A DNA stretch of 64,000 bases, from assembly GCF_028009165.1 (NCBI RefSeq), contig NC_079242.1:3348001-3412000 (forward strand), written 5' to 3'. This DNA comes from Akanthomyces muscarius. Its lineage: Eukaryota > Ascomycota > Sordariomycetes > Hypocreales > Cordycipitaceae. The stretch's first letter is position 1; the number at the start of each line of letters is the position of its first letter. A program made the position numbers and the translations under genes. Below are positions 34,609 to 45,959 of this stretch, piece after piece. The notes below the pieces were generated by a model. That model was not told the DNA's origin. It did not search any database and was given only the letters and a program-made list of their open reading frames with translations.

Positions 34609-36719
34609 GGCAAAGTCGGCTTTTTTCTACCAGTAGCTCACCCGGCTGGCTTGCCCTTTTTCCACCACGAAATTCGTGAAACTTGCTATGCGCGCCGCGA
34701 AATACCTAATCGCTGGCTAGTTTCAGGTGCCACGGGCCCTCCATGTAACTACCAGTAAAAGGTGTCTCACGATTTGTAGCAGAGTGTCAGCCAGCCAGCC
34801 AGCCTCGTTCATTTCTTCCCACTGTAGACGTCCCCGTCAATCTTTTTGGTTTTATAAAAAAAAAAGCAGGTTGCTCTTTTGCTCAGATTCTACCAATTGG
34901 CAAAGCGCTCCTTCCGCGGACGTCCGCCTACGTAGTACTCACTGTCAACGCACCCCAGCGTAGCGTAGCACTTTCATGACGACATGCCAGCCAAAAACAA
35001 GAGCCGCTGCTCTGCTCTGCTGCCAGGCTATCGAAAACAACACCGGTGGCCCTGCACGTCGCTCTTTTAGGAAATGGGACTATTACACACTGCAGGCATC
35101 GGCATCTCTAGATCCGGGTCTCGCCTGCCAAAGAAACGAGGTCCAGCCTACCAGCATTCCTTTCTCACAGGATTTTCGTCTTTCCTGTAGCAATCTCAGG
35201 GTGGTGGTAATATCTGCAGCGCGAGCCCCAAAGCAAAAGAGGCTTTCCCTACCCCCCCGGCTTTCCCTTCTAGGCCGCCTTGCCGTCCACGGCTCCGAAA
35301 TGTGAAAGTTGCCGTTGCTGCGCGCACACCCCTTGCTCGATGGAGACTAATGATTTTTTCACTAGTCTTTGCTAAAATGTTCCTTAGCTTCCACCTCTAT
35401 TTTTCACCTTCCATTTTTTTTAAGCTATGCCCGCCGAAAAAACCTTGGTGGCGGCGCCGGGCTCTGCTAAATGACGTCGCGTGAGGCCGAGCCGGTGCCG
35501 ACTTATCCTTTGGCCGCGTCTCCTTTTTTTTTTTCGTTGTTGCGAATCAACCAAGGGCGGCGCGGCGGAGCGGGGTGCATGAGCAGCAGCCTATCTACTT
35601 AGTCTGTTTGAATGTTTAATTTCTTATTACGTCTATTTTTGTTAGCCACTTCGTATTTGACCTTTTTGCGACTTGCGGCCAGCGGTACCCGTTGTGCCGT
35701 TTACCCTGGTCCCCCCCCCCCGGGTCAACTCTGTTTTTGTTAAGCATAAGACAAGAGGCAGGAATGAGTGACCCGGCCCATGCTATCGAGCAAGGTTTCA
35801 GTAAGAATCCAATAGGATCGACGGAAAGTTACTCGTTAGCTTCTGTCACTAGAACAGTCCGGGCTCCCTTGTTCAGTCTCTGCGATCTGCGCGGCCTCGG
35901 ACATGTACTTTGACGCATGCGTCCATCGCACGGGTCGTGATGAGAACAATAAACCACGGCAAAGTCGGCCTTGGGTGATGGCGAAAGACAAGACAGTCAA
36001 CACTCAATCTGCGCGGTTTTTACCTGGCTCGGTTTTACTTGAGCTCTCGTTGGCTGGCCTTGTGGGCTGCCAAGATGTCGATCAAGGGTTCTCTTGGGCC
36101 CCCCCGGCGCCGACCTTGCAACGTAGTGTGTGGCCGGCTGCTACGCGATTGAGTAAAATGTACTCAGTTGGCATGTCTTGGCCAAAAACTGGTTGTTTTT
36201 GTGCGACAGGTGTGTGTCCGTGTGTGCATGTGCTGGTAGGCATCATGACGCCTTTGCATTCACTGTTGACTTGATTGTATTTGTTTCCATCTTGTGATTT
36301 TATCCAAAATATCCGAGACACTTCTCTGCAACCAAGCCAAGCCTTGCGCGAGTTTTTTGCATTTTTGCTTGCCTTTGTGCGTACGTGCATCTGTGTGTAT
36401 GTGTGTGCGTGTGTGTCGGCGTGTACTGCCACATGGGCTTGCTTGCGCTGTGCGCTGGGCAGTAGCTGGCGTGTGTGCCACGCGGACGCGGCATTACTCA
36501 TCTGCCAGCTGAACAAGGCTTTTTCTCCCTCTCCTCCGGTCAGGTAATCAGCATTCAAGAGCCGGTCACTCGTTCGGGTAGGTCAAAAGTCCGCGGGGCT
36601 CGGGCCAGTCTGAGCAACGAAAAGCAAGGACAGAAATGCGGTCGACATGACGAGACGAGACTGGATTACCGAGCCAAAAAAAGAAAAAGATACAAAGGTA
36701 CCTGGACGGCAAAGTCGGC
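34609..36719 (+). repeat. Three dispersed copies of GGCAAAGTCGGC
   Basis: Exact 12-mers at 34609-34620, 35958-35969 and 36708-36719, all in the same orientation and all in noncoding sequence. Flanks differ between copies, so this is not one duplicated block; it may be a protein-binding site. Confidence 0.6.
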
Positions 36720-39700
36720 AACGAGGACCCACTGACACGCCCCCTTGGCTGGTTTTAATTTGCGGATTTTAAGCATGAATTTAAACGTTGCCAGCCACTA
36801 GTCTTGGCGCGGCGAGACAGGCCAGAGCTGATCCACAGCCGAGTATCGCGGGCCAGGGGGAGCGAGCCCATCGCGTCACCCATCTCGTCAAGCCGACAAG
36901 ATGGAAAGGTACTATTTCTAGCAGCTTTCCACCATCTACCACGCCCTTGGCAGTTTCCCGTTTTCCATTCATCCGCATCCTGCGCGCTGTCCTGCCGTAC
37001 TCTGGCTCTGGTCCCAACTCGAAACCTCACCTGGGAAAGCCGTGATAGCGGCCCCCCTCCTTGCCCGGAGTCTTGGCCTCCTAGGCGACAGGGGTGCTCC
37101 GCCGATGGGGCAAGACAAGCTTAGTGGCTTGCATTAGCGCCATTTCAAGATGCCGTCCCAGCCGGCTTGGCCAATTCTTATTTATTTTTTAATCTTTATT
37201 TTGTCTCTGCCATTATTCCCAGACCACCCGTCTCCGCTTTTCCGCGCGGAGAGGGAACACAGCACAGATTTACTGTGGGGACAGCCTGGGCTCCTTGCTT
37301 GCTTGGCTCCCACCAAAGACAAGCAACGACACACGGCGACGGGCCTTATTTCCGGGAGCCTTGCTTCCACCTGCTGGTACATGCTTTCTGCCTTTGCTTG
37401 GCTCCGAGTGACGAATTGCCTCTATCGGCGGTACGTACCTGTTCCCTTTTCATTCCGCTCAAATCTCCAGTGCGCTCTTGCGCCTCTGCTAAATACGGGA
37501 AGCTAGCTGCCACTACCATGAAACGGGTGCCTACAGATAGTTTGCTGCCGTTGCAAGGCAATAGTCCACCTGCTAAAAGACTACGTGCTGTGCTTGTCGT
37601 CATCACCGGTGTACATCGTAGGTTTGCTCGCAACGAGAATCCTAGCCCACGCGGCCTTGACGCAAGCCAGAGACGGACTAATAAATGCAGCCGTTTCAAT
37701 TCCAGGGTAGCCGTGTATGCTCTCCGCGGACATGTCCCATCCAACCCCAAGCCACCGACGCCCCTTCACTTCTCATGCCCTCTGACCAAAGAAGTCTCAA
37801 CCAGCCCTACGCTGCCAAGAGCGCTTCCAAGCAACGCCAGGAGCGAGCCAAAAAATCCAACCAATCCTCTTTTGGTGCATGATGAACGAGGAAAACAAAG
37901 ACAGCCAGCCACTGGCGCCCTCTCTGCTACCTGCTATCCCTACCTGTTATGCCAAGCTTTGAGGCCCGGTGGGCCAATATAACCACGATGATGCTTGCAA
38001 CGCTTGGCATGACGACGGGGGGAGGGGGAAGAGCTTGAGCGGAACGAACAAGGGAAAAAGAAAAAAAAAAAATACGCCGCCTTGGCGGGGGGTTCTACCC
38101 CATACGATACTCTCGTTCATCCAAAAAAAAATTCTCGTCATGAGTCAGTATATGGCCTCGCATCGTGTACCAAAGAGGTGAAGGTCGCGTGGCTTGCGAG
38201 TTGCCTCGCAGCGGGCACAATGAATAAACCGCGCACTAACCTTGCTTTAATGCTCGTTCCACCGCTCACCATACTGTACAAATTCATTCCTCGCGATAGA
38301 GACAAGTCATTAAGCGGCTTGTGGCTACAGCCAACCTGCATGTGCATGCATCAACCTGTCTGAGATTTGGTAACATCTTTCGACAAGCGTGCGACGCAAA
38401 AGAAGAATAAAATGAATAAAAGAAGGAAACTGAATAAAATTAAGATTATACCACACATGTCGTGCCCGATTGCCTTTTTTCAGCTTGATTCACCCTAATT
38501 AGACACTACAGAGCCTGGCTTATTCCGCATCGTGCTTGGCATCACACCATCTTATGTCAGCCCGCATCTTGCCCTTGGCCATTTCTGGGGTGTCGAGAGA
38601 TTTGGATGCAACGCTGCCGAAACCCAGACTCGAATGAACAATGGAGATTGCGCACTTCGCTGTACTGAGATTGGTGTGTGATTCAAGTAGAGAGATTAAT
38701 TCTGAACCTGCCTGGGACCTGGTTGATGTACTAGTATCTTGATCTCGGCCAATAAGACACTACTGTCTACAGCGTACTTCCAAGTGTACACTATTTGTAT
38801 CAGTCTACGGACATGGAAGAGACAAATAAGCTCTAGCAGGCTATTACTTGTGGTACTTCTCTTTCTCCAGTGCACTTCACATTCTACACGGGCTAGTGCA
38901 GTTTCTGCACCACATATACGCAGTAATAGCTCTCATCACGGATGCAACAGTGACACTCTCACCATCCCTCACCAACAGCAATGGCCTCTGATTTCAAGTG
39001 GATAGGCTTATTAGTCGCGCACGTCAACATTACTCTCTTCACCACGCACTATCGAAATATAGCCCAGCAGCGGACGGGGTCAAGAAAAATAGCAGGTGAG
39101 ATTCTTCAGCATGTGCGCGCGGGAAGAAGTTCGTTCATCATTATTGCCAAGCCCTCTCATTAGTCTTTTCTGGCTCATGGCGTCTTATCTAGTAAATTTG
39201 CAAACTGCACAAAAAGCTTGAAAAAAGTAATACAGCATGTCTTATTGGCCGAGCTTAGTCGTGCTCCGCAACTCTATTTTACCAATCTCGGTGCACAAGA
39301 CTGATGCATCACAATGGACTGTACTTCGTAGCCAACAGACCCAATTATTTCCCCTGTCCACCTATGCATTCTTTTTCTTTCCAACGGAAGAGTGCAATGG
39401 TAAATCGCCATCTTTGGCGGCCTTGGTGTCGCTCATCGCGCGGACGGGCTTACACGGCCCTGCGAGAACCGCACCTTCTTCTTTTGTACTTGCATGATGG
39501 GCCCCGGTCCATTCATCGAATTAGATTCTCACTTGATACAATAGACTTTGTTTTTTCCGTCTTGATCGGAACGGCTCGGATGGCATGGGAATTTGGACCG
39601 GCTCCGAAACACACATGTGTGTCAGTTGCTCTAATCGCATCAACACTGTTTTCCCGGCCCATCACGATTGGCACGGACCTCGCATGACCACATCGGCACA

Positions 39701-42700
39701 GACGTGCCACGATACAGCAGGCAATCTCGTCTTCTGACTCGCTGACGGGAGTTTTCTGGATTGCGGTCATTTTTTTCGCCCCCATGATACACTCCGACCT
39801 GCAGAGTTGTTTCGTGGACGGCCGGCTTTCCGCCCACCCCACCACCATCTTTGTTTCTTTCCCTCGGGCCTCTCTTATGAGGTGATTCTGGCAGCGGAAG
39901 CGGCTCTCGCAAGGGAGAAGCATCGAACACGCTCAAGAAACCTAGTGGGTGCGTGGAACATGTACCGATCGGCTTTGCGGCCCCGTTTGCGCACTTCGCC
40001 ATGGGAACGATGGTCATGTTAGTGGTGGCGAATCCGCCGATATCTGTTCCTGCTCTTCGATTTTCCTCCGCGGCATCCTGTAATGCGACCTCCGCGGGTT
40101 AATAATCCCTCGCTCTCTATGAGCGTTTTCTTTCCGAACTATTCTACGTCTAGCTCCGTATCAAGGCATGGTGACGTCGTGACCTAAAAGTTTCATCTCA
40201 GCGAACACCGCCACAATGTGCTCCAAACGAATCGGCACACTCGGCTCACGACATCTCGTTATCGTGGCCAATGCTTAAGCTTATTTCTCACAATTCGAAC
40301 AGAAAAAGGGCCCCCAAATGTGCCAAGGGCGTGTGCATGAAACACCGAATTTTTGTTCCCTCTTATCCTGAATCTGCAGACACCAAAGGGGCCGCTTCCA
40401 GAGCAACGCTTCTGGTCGCCCTTGTCTTGTTCAGGACTAAAATCCACGTTTCTCTCACAGCATCGGCTGTCCACTTGCCGAAGACAATGCAACGGGAGGC
40501 AGGCCAAGAACCCTGGACCTCGATAGCCCATGCCTGCCTACTGGTACCTCCCCGAAAAAAAGCGATTGAAGTGGTAGTATCGTACTACCTGACCCCAACA
40601 TCGCATCAGCTGGGCGCCGCATGCTTCCGATTGCTTGGTGTTGGCTCGAGCTCCCCGAAGCGGGTACGAATATTACTCTCTTCTTCGTAATGGCGCGCAG
40701 GCTTAACTCGCTGCATTATCATCTCTGGCCTGCGGAGCCGCTGCAGTCAAAATCGCATACGGAAGGTGACCTCGTACAAGCCCCCTAGCTTTTTCTTTTT
40801 CCCTTTGTATGCGTAGGTGGCTGCAATGCGGCGGTGGTGAGCCGATGGAACCGGCCCGTCCATCGCTAGCTTAGATGATGGATCGCTTCGGGCCGGAGCA
40901 TCGGCAGGGTTCTCTTGACTTTTTCAATACCGCTACTGAGGGCTCAAAGTTCCTTCCTCATCTTGAACGAATTTTGAAGAGTTTCTTACGTTTTGAATTG
41001 CCTTCCTGACTGACATGTATTGCATCAATAGTAATATACACGGGCCGCGCTGTGGGGAGGATGAATGCGTGGTCCCGTCGGGAAAGATTGGACATATCTG
41101 TGAGTTGAGCGAACGCTGCTATAGAGTCGCAAAAAAGGAAGAAAGCACCGTCTGATCACACCCCTAATCAGGACAACTAAATGTTTTCTTCTCTCTGACT
41201 GGCGGTATTGCTCTGCATGCTGTCTGAGCCAGTCCAGGTGTTGTTAGAGAAGCTTGCAGAACACTGAACCTTTCCTGTACTACGTTCTTGGCTGCTTTGC
41301 AAACTGACACGCTATCATTGACCACAACGTACCGCGATGCCAGTAGGTTGTTTGGCTGATCCTGATTTCGGCCGCCGCGAATCAGCGAAAAGACGACACA
41401 ATGGGGCGGGATACACCCCCCGCTGCTGCAAGACTCCCATATTGCATGCAGCGACACCACATCAGCATTTCCAAGCCCTAGACCGAAGAGATCGAGCCCA
41501 GAGGGCGAAACTTCTTTTTTGACTCGCTGGCTATCGTCGGATGCCGACTTCCGCACAAGTCTTGGGCTGCAAGCCGCTCAGAAAGGGAACAAGACGGCTT
41601 TTCCTGCCGACGAGACCCTATACACTGAACGCTATTGGACCAGTAATAAAAGACACTTTGTGGGCTCGGCGGTTTTGAGATCAACCAGGCTGAATAGGGC
41701 ATCCAGCGTGGTGGCTGTGCAAGAAGCCAGCAAAAAGGCACAATGAATATTGGCTGCGCAATTCCGAGTTTGCCGTGCCGACCCAACCAGCGCTCCTTGC
41801 CTGCTTGTCTTTACGGGGTCATGGCCGAAACGTATTTGTCTACATACTGGGATGAAGGTTGGCCGAAACGTGGCATGTTGGCCAGGGATGGCGCGCGAGA
41901 TTGCCTGCAACGGATGGGGCGTCGCTGGAAAGCAAATAGGAACCGGTGCCGGTCATGCAAAAGTACGGATCCCTCGTTCTTCGCAGTGTTGGCGATAGGA
42001 ATCCACACAGCTGGGGAGCAGGAGCAAAATCCATTTTCTGCAGGGGATTTGTGAAAGTTCGTCCCGACTATCTAGGCAATCTCGGTGTTCGGGTTCCCGT
42101 TTCGGCATCATTCCGCAATATTTCCGACAGGGATACTCGGCGTATATCTTCATCAGACCTTTTCTCACACACGTGGAAATTGTTTGGTAGCTGGGTTTCA
42201 ACGCATGTCTGTTATCGCGGTGACCAAGGTCGTGATGCATCATATCTCTCTTCTCTTACAAGTTTGTCCATTAGGCTTACACCCTCCCGAAGCGCGATCA
42301 TCGCATCATCAATTTCGGCCATGGTTTATCCCAGCAGCCTAGTTTGCCGTGTGCCGAGTTAAGCTTACACGAGCCTTTGACGGCCCTTAATTCTTATGCG
42401 CAGCGTTTCGCTCTGCTGCGCAGCAGCTGCAGGCCTTGTCAGCTCTTACACGCGTTCTGGCTTCGATACTCGAGCCTTCGGTTCGGCTCGGGAGATGATG
42501 CCCTATTCGGTCCAAGCCCCTGCTACATTACGACCAGACGCCCGACCCTCGAACGTTTCATTCTTTCGTACTTTTTTCTTTTCTCGTAATGCAATGGAGA
42601 CGCCGGGCCACGGTCATCTTGCGTCGCTAGCCTTGCCGTCCCAACCGATCCCAGTCCACACTAAAAACTTACTCTCTTCTCCAGAAAAAAGCCCAGTGGC

Positions 42701-43859
42701 TGCATGGAAGGGGGTGGTGTGTAAATGGTCTTTCGATTGGAAGCCACCCTGGGTTGGAAGGATGCCTCTCTGGTGCCGTGGCTTCCGGTCGGGGTGGGCA
42801 GGGGGGGAAAAGTACCTTAACAGTATGCTTTATGCTTATTGTGGGTGAGAAGACCGAGTTGCCCTTTTGGCATGTCAGCTCCATTCGTTGGCGACGCTGG
42901 ACGCGATGTGGGGGACATGGAAAGACGAGCGATACACAAAAGAAGGTGGCTTTCGTGGCAGTGTCTAATTTCGTTACTCCTTGTCTTGTAAGAAAAAAGG
43001 CAGACGTGAGAATTTAACGCAATAGTTTTATCACGTTCATTTTGCATCCTTGAATTTATTTTCTGGCGGGCAAATGCACTGCTTTCTACGCCACTCAGAG
43101 GAACGTAGCAGCTCTCTCTCTGTCTACTGATGAGCGATCCTGCAGCAAATGCACGAAAAATATTTCACAGTGCAGTTTAATAAACACAGAAGGTGTGAAA
43201 ATCGTCCGTAGTGACGCCTCAGTGTGACCAAAGGGCATGCACCCAACCAGCCAGCCAGCCTCATTGTAGCCGAGGCGCAATCGTAATGAAAACGGTTGAT
43301 TCGTGGGGATATGGCCAATCACGACCAGAGGTTGAGCGCATTTACCCCAGAGAGGACAGGTACAAACTCCCAGGCAGCAACTCTGTACTAACCGAGGTAC
43401 CACTACCTCGGACGCTTAGCGTTCATGGAAGAACAAGCATTCTGTGCGCTGCGGTCTGCTCCATAGGGAAAAATGCAATTTATATCTTGGACTCGTCTTA
43501 GGCTTTGTTGAATTCGCACTTTGAAAAACTCTACCTCCTCTTGGCAATGGTCTATTATTGCTGCAATGCCCGTGCTTGATGCCCAGTTACCTCGGATCGT
43601 TGTCAGCCTTGTGGCTCTCACATCCAAGTATTTCTACTACTCAGCCTCCCCAAGCAACCAATCAGGCTGCGTAGTGACGCTGTACGCCCGTCCAAAGTAC
43701 CTGGTATGACGGAGTGGCACACGACGAGCCAGCCTTGCTGCAGTTTAGATACTCCGCGCGGCTAGCACCGACATCGTAGCATATTCATTTCATCTAGGCA
43801 TTGTTCCATCTTGAACCGCGCAAAAACACCTCCTCAGAAACCTACCCAGCCTCGCCGAC

Positions 43860-44840
43860 ATGAACGGTGCCTTTTTCACTCCTTCGTCGCACAACCACCA
43901 CCACCACCATGGGCACCGCAGTCGGAGCAGCAATTCGGACCCCGACGCAGGCCCGGATACAATAGACGGCATACCGCAAACACCTGCAAACATCACAGTA
44001 CCTGTCCCAGAGCAGAGTACTTCGGCGAGCCGGTTGTCGGTCTCGGACAATAGAGCGTCCGGTGCTGATGGCCTGCCGTCCTTTACCGAAGCGACCGGCG
44101 CACCAGCTTCAAACGTAGCCTCAGAGGTGGCATCCATCAACCCAGCTCCCACGCCCGTTTTGGACAGCCGCGTCGTCCTCCGCGTAGGCGAGAAGCAATT
44201 CTTCACCACGCGCGCCACTCTCGCCGAGAGCCATCTCCTCACGGCGCTGCTGAGCACCGAGGCGACGCAAGACGGCGAGTACTTTCTCGATGCCGACCCC
44301 GACATGTTTAGCCAATTGATGCGGTTCCTGCGCACGCGCCGCTTCCCGCTGTTCTACGACCAGGCGTCGGGCTACGACACGGCCAAGTATCTGGAGCTGC
44401 TGGTGGCGGCGCAGTTCTACCAGATCCCCACGCTGGAGATGTGGCTCACAGAGGAGCGCTACCTGGGCGCCATGAACATTGTGTCAGAGTACAAGAAGTA
44501 TAGGCTGTTTGGAACCGACCAGATTACGCGGATGCATGAGCTCTGCTGGGACAGAGAGGAGCAGGGCCGCGTCCTGACCATATCGGAGACGAGAGGCAAG
44601 GCGCATGCATGCCCGAAGAAGTTCTGGCGGCATGATGGCGATCAGGGGAAATGCATGAAGGCGAGGTGCTTCCAGCTGCGCTCCAGCACCACGGTGCCTG
44701 CTCCTTTAAACAATGTCGTGGTGATGCGACTTGTCGATATGACTGCGCTCGTGACAAAGGCAGAAATTCGCGAGAGTGTCTTGTCGGCGGGTGCGTATCC
44801 TGATGGACCACCCCCGTATGAGAACGGGGGCGACGAATGA
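43860..44840 (+). CDS. KCTD-like BTB/POZ (K+ channel T1-type) domain protein
   Basis: Single exon, 326 aa. About 100 disordered N-terminal residues include a run of five histidines. The T1-type BTB domain follows at roughly residues 101-200: LDSRVVLRVGEKQFFTTRATL, LTALLS, DGEYFLDADPDMFSQLMRFL, RRFPLFYD, and KYLELLVAAQFYQIPTLEMWL. The C-terminal part (CPKKFWRHDGDQGKCMKARC) contains paired cysteines and a histidine that could form a small fold, then ends in a Pro/Gly-rich tail. The domain mediates oligomerisation and in KCTD proteins often couples to Cullin-3. A specific role here is not inferable. The ATG at 43860 is the first in frame and sits directly after a CT-rich leader. Confidence 0.85.
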   Translation: MNGAFFTPSSHNHHHHHGHRSRSSNSDPDAGPDTIDGIPQTPANITVPVPEQSTSASRLSVSDNRASGADGLPSFTEATGAPASNVASEVASINPAPTPVLDSRVVLRVGEKQFFTTRATLAESHLLTALLSTEATQDGEYFLDADPDMFSQLMRFLRTRRFPLFYDQASGYDTAKYLELLVAAQFYQIPTLEMWLTEERYLGAMNIVSEYKKYRLFGTDQITRMHELCWDREEQGRVLTISETRGKAHACPKKFWRHDGDQGKCMKARCFQLRSSTTVPAPLNNVVVMRLVDMTALVTKAEIRESVLSAGAYPDGPPPYENGGDE

Positions 44841-45959
44841 GATGAAGAGGGGAACATGTCTTTTCCGCAAGCGAAGCTTTTTTCCCCAGCATGTTTGTAG
44901 CTTTTAGTCTTGAGAATATATGAATTGCATCATTTCTGACACGGCTTACAGTACCACCCAGCCATTCTTCTTCCAAGCCTGCCGTTCCTCAATCTCTTTG
45001 TACATTGCAGTGGCTACTTTTAAACCAAGCAAATGATGACGTTGGGAGCAAGCATGATGAGGAACAACTGTTCATCAAGAATGCGCCGTGTATAGCCAAG
45101 TTTGCTTTGTGATGGTGAGAATGAGCATGTTTGCTACATAAGCCGGAACAACACACATCAACTCGATACAAGGCCTGATATGCTAGAGATGTTTGAGACG
45201 GATTCTTAATATGGGAAGAGACCTTCGTCGCAAGTTGTTGGACCATGGCAGACAGTATCGAAGTTTCTGTTTAGTTGGACCGCGGCCTGATTGTGCACTG
45301 GTCGCCTTGGCTTTTGATCGACTTCTGGTTCGCACCACATTCATTCGAGGGATGAAATACTCATTATAGCATATCTCGAAAGACCGAAAAAAAATAAAAA
45401 ATTCAGATCCTTTACTTCTGAAAGCACATGTGATGTAGCTGGCAGATTGAAGGGGTTCCACTGACAACCGCCACCAGCCAACCAGTCGTGCCACTGCCAG
45501 GCAGCCAGCAGCCAGCAGCCCGCAGCCCACCCACCGTGCGCCGCTTGTTGCCACAGACAACGGCACTATTTGTTCACCAGTGCAGCGAACAACACCAGAG
45601 GCTGACTGCCTGCCCACACGGTGCTTTTTATCTTTTTGCCTCGCCCAACATTTCATCGCCACCTGGCCGCACGCTGGCCTTTTTCTTGCCTTTTGGCATC
45701 TCCTTCTGCTGAGCAGCTGAATTGTCTTCTTCAAGAGGACAGGATTTCCTCATCTGCCGCCCTTCATTTCCATAGGCTGCCAATCAGCTCCAGCCCGTCA
45801 ATGACCCGTGTGCTTTAGCTTTGTCTCAGGTTCCCCAACCCAGAGCTGCACATCGAGTGGCCACGCTACGCAGGTGCCATTCCTGATTTCTACGATCACC
45901 TCCGCGATACGACGGCCTAATCCTTCCAAGCCATCATCGTCTAATAGAATTTGCCCCTC
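44841..45959. other. Intergenic 1.1 kb between the BTB gene and src1
   Basis: 3' flank of the BTB gene, then CCAGCC-rich and CT-rich promoter-like sequence (45470-45720) ahead of src1. No coding frame with recognisable content. Confidence 0.5.

Larger units (their letters stand above)
29665..43859. other. 14.2-kb region without a supportable protein gene, upstream of pac2
   Basis: Every frame is broken by stops at chance-like spacing. The two longest open frames (33066-33641 and 37167-37982, plus) have no domain, are full of simple sequence or odd composition, and are not called. The sequence is not obviously AT-rich, so it does not look like RIP-decayed transposon DNA. It contains microsatellites, long C and T homopolymers (C13 at 30621, C10 at 34274, T15 at 34460, C11 at 35711), six TACTGGTA/TACCAGTA octamers and three copies of GGCAAAGTCGGC. 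Only pac2 (leaving leftwards) and the BTB gene (leaving rightwards) border it. Confidence 0.6.

Noticed and set aside
37167..37982. 271-codon open frame on plus in the pac2 upstream region
   Set aside because: No domain, signal or conserved block; composition switches along its length and no ATG-anchored start with good context. Most likely a chance open frame.
29665..43859. RIP-mutated transposon as explanation of the gene desert
   Set aside because: No AT-rich skew, no inverted terminal repeats, no reverse transcriptase or transposase fragments seen in any frame.
45951..45959. Upstream non-ATG start for Src1
   Set aside because: A TTG-initiated extension of three codons is open but the first ATG at 45960 starts the conserved MSDADDYLQDGF sequence.
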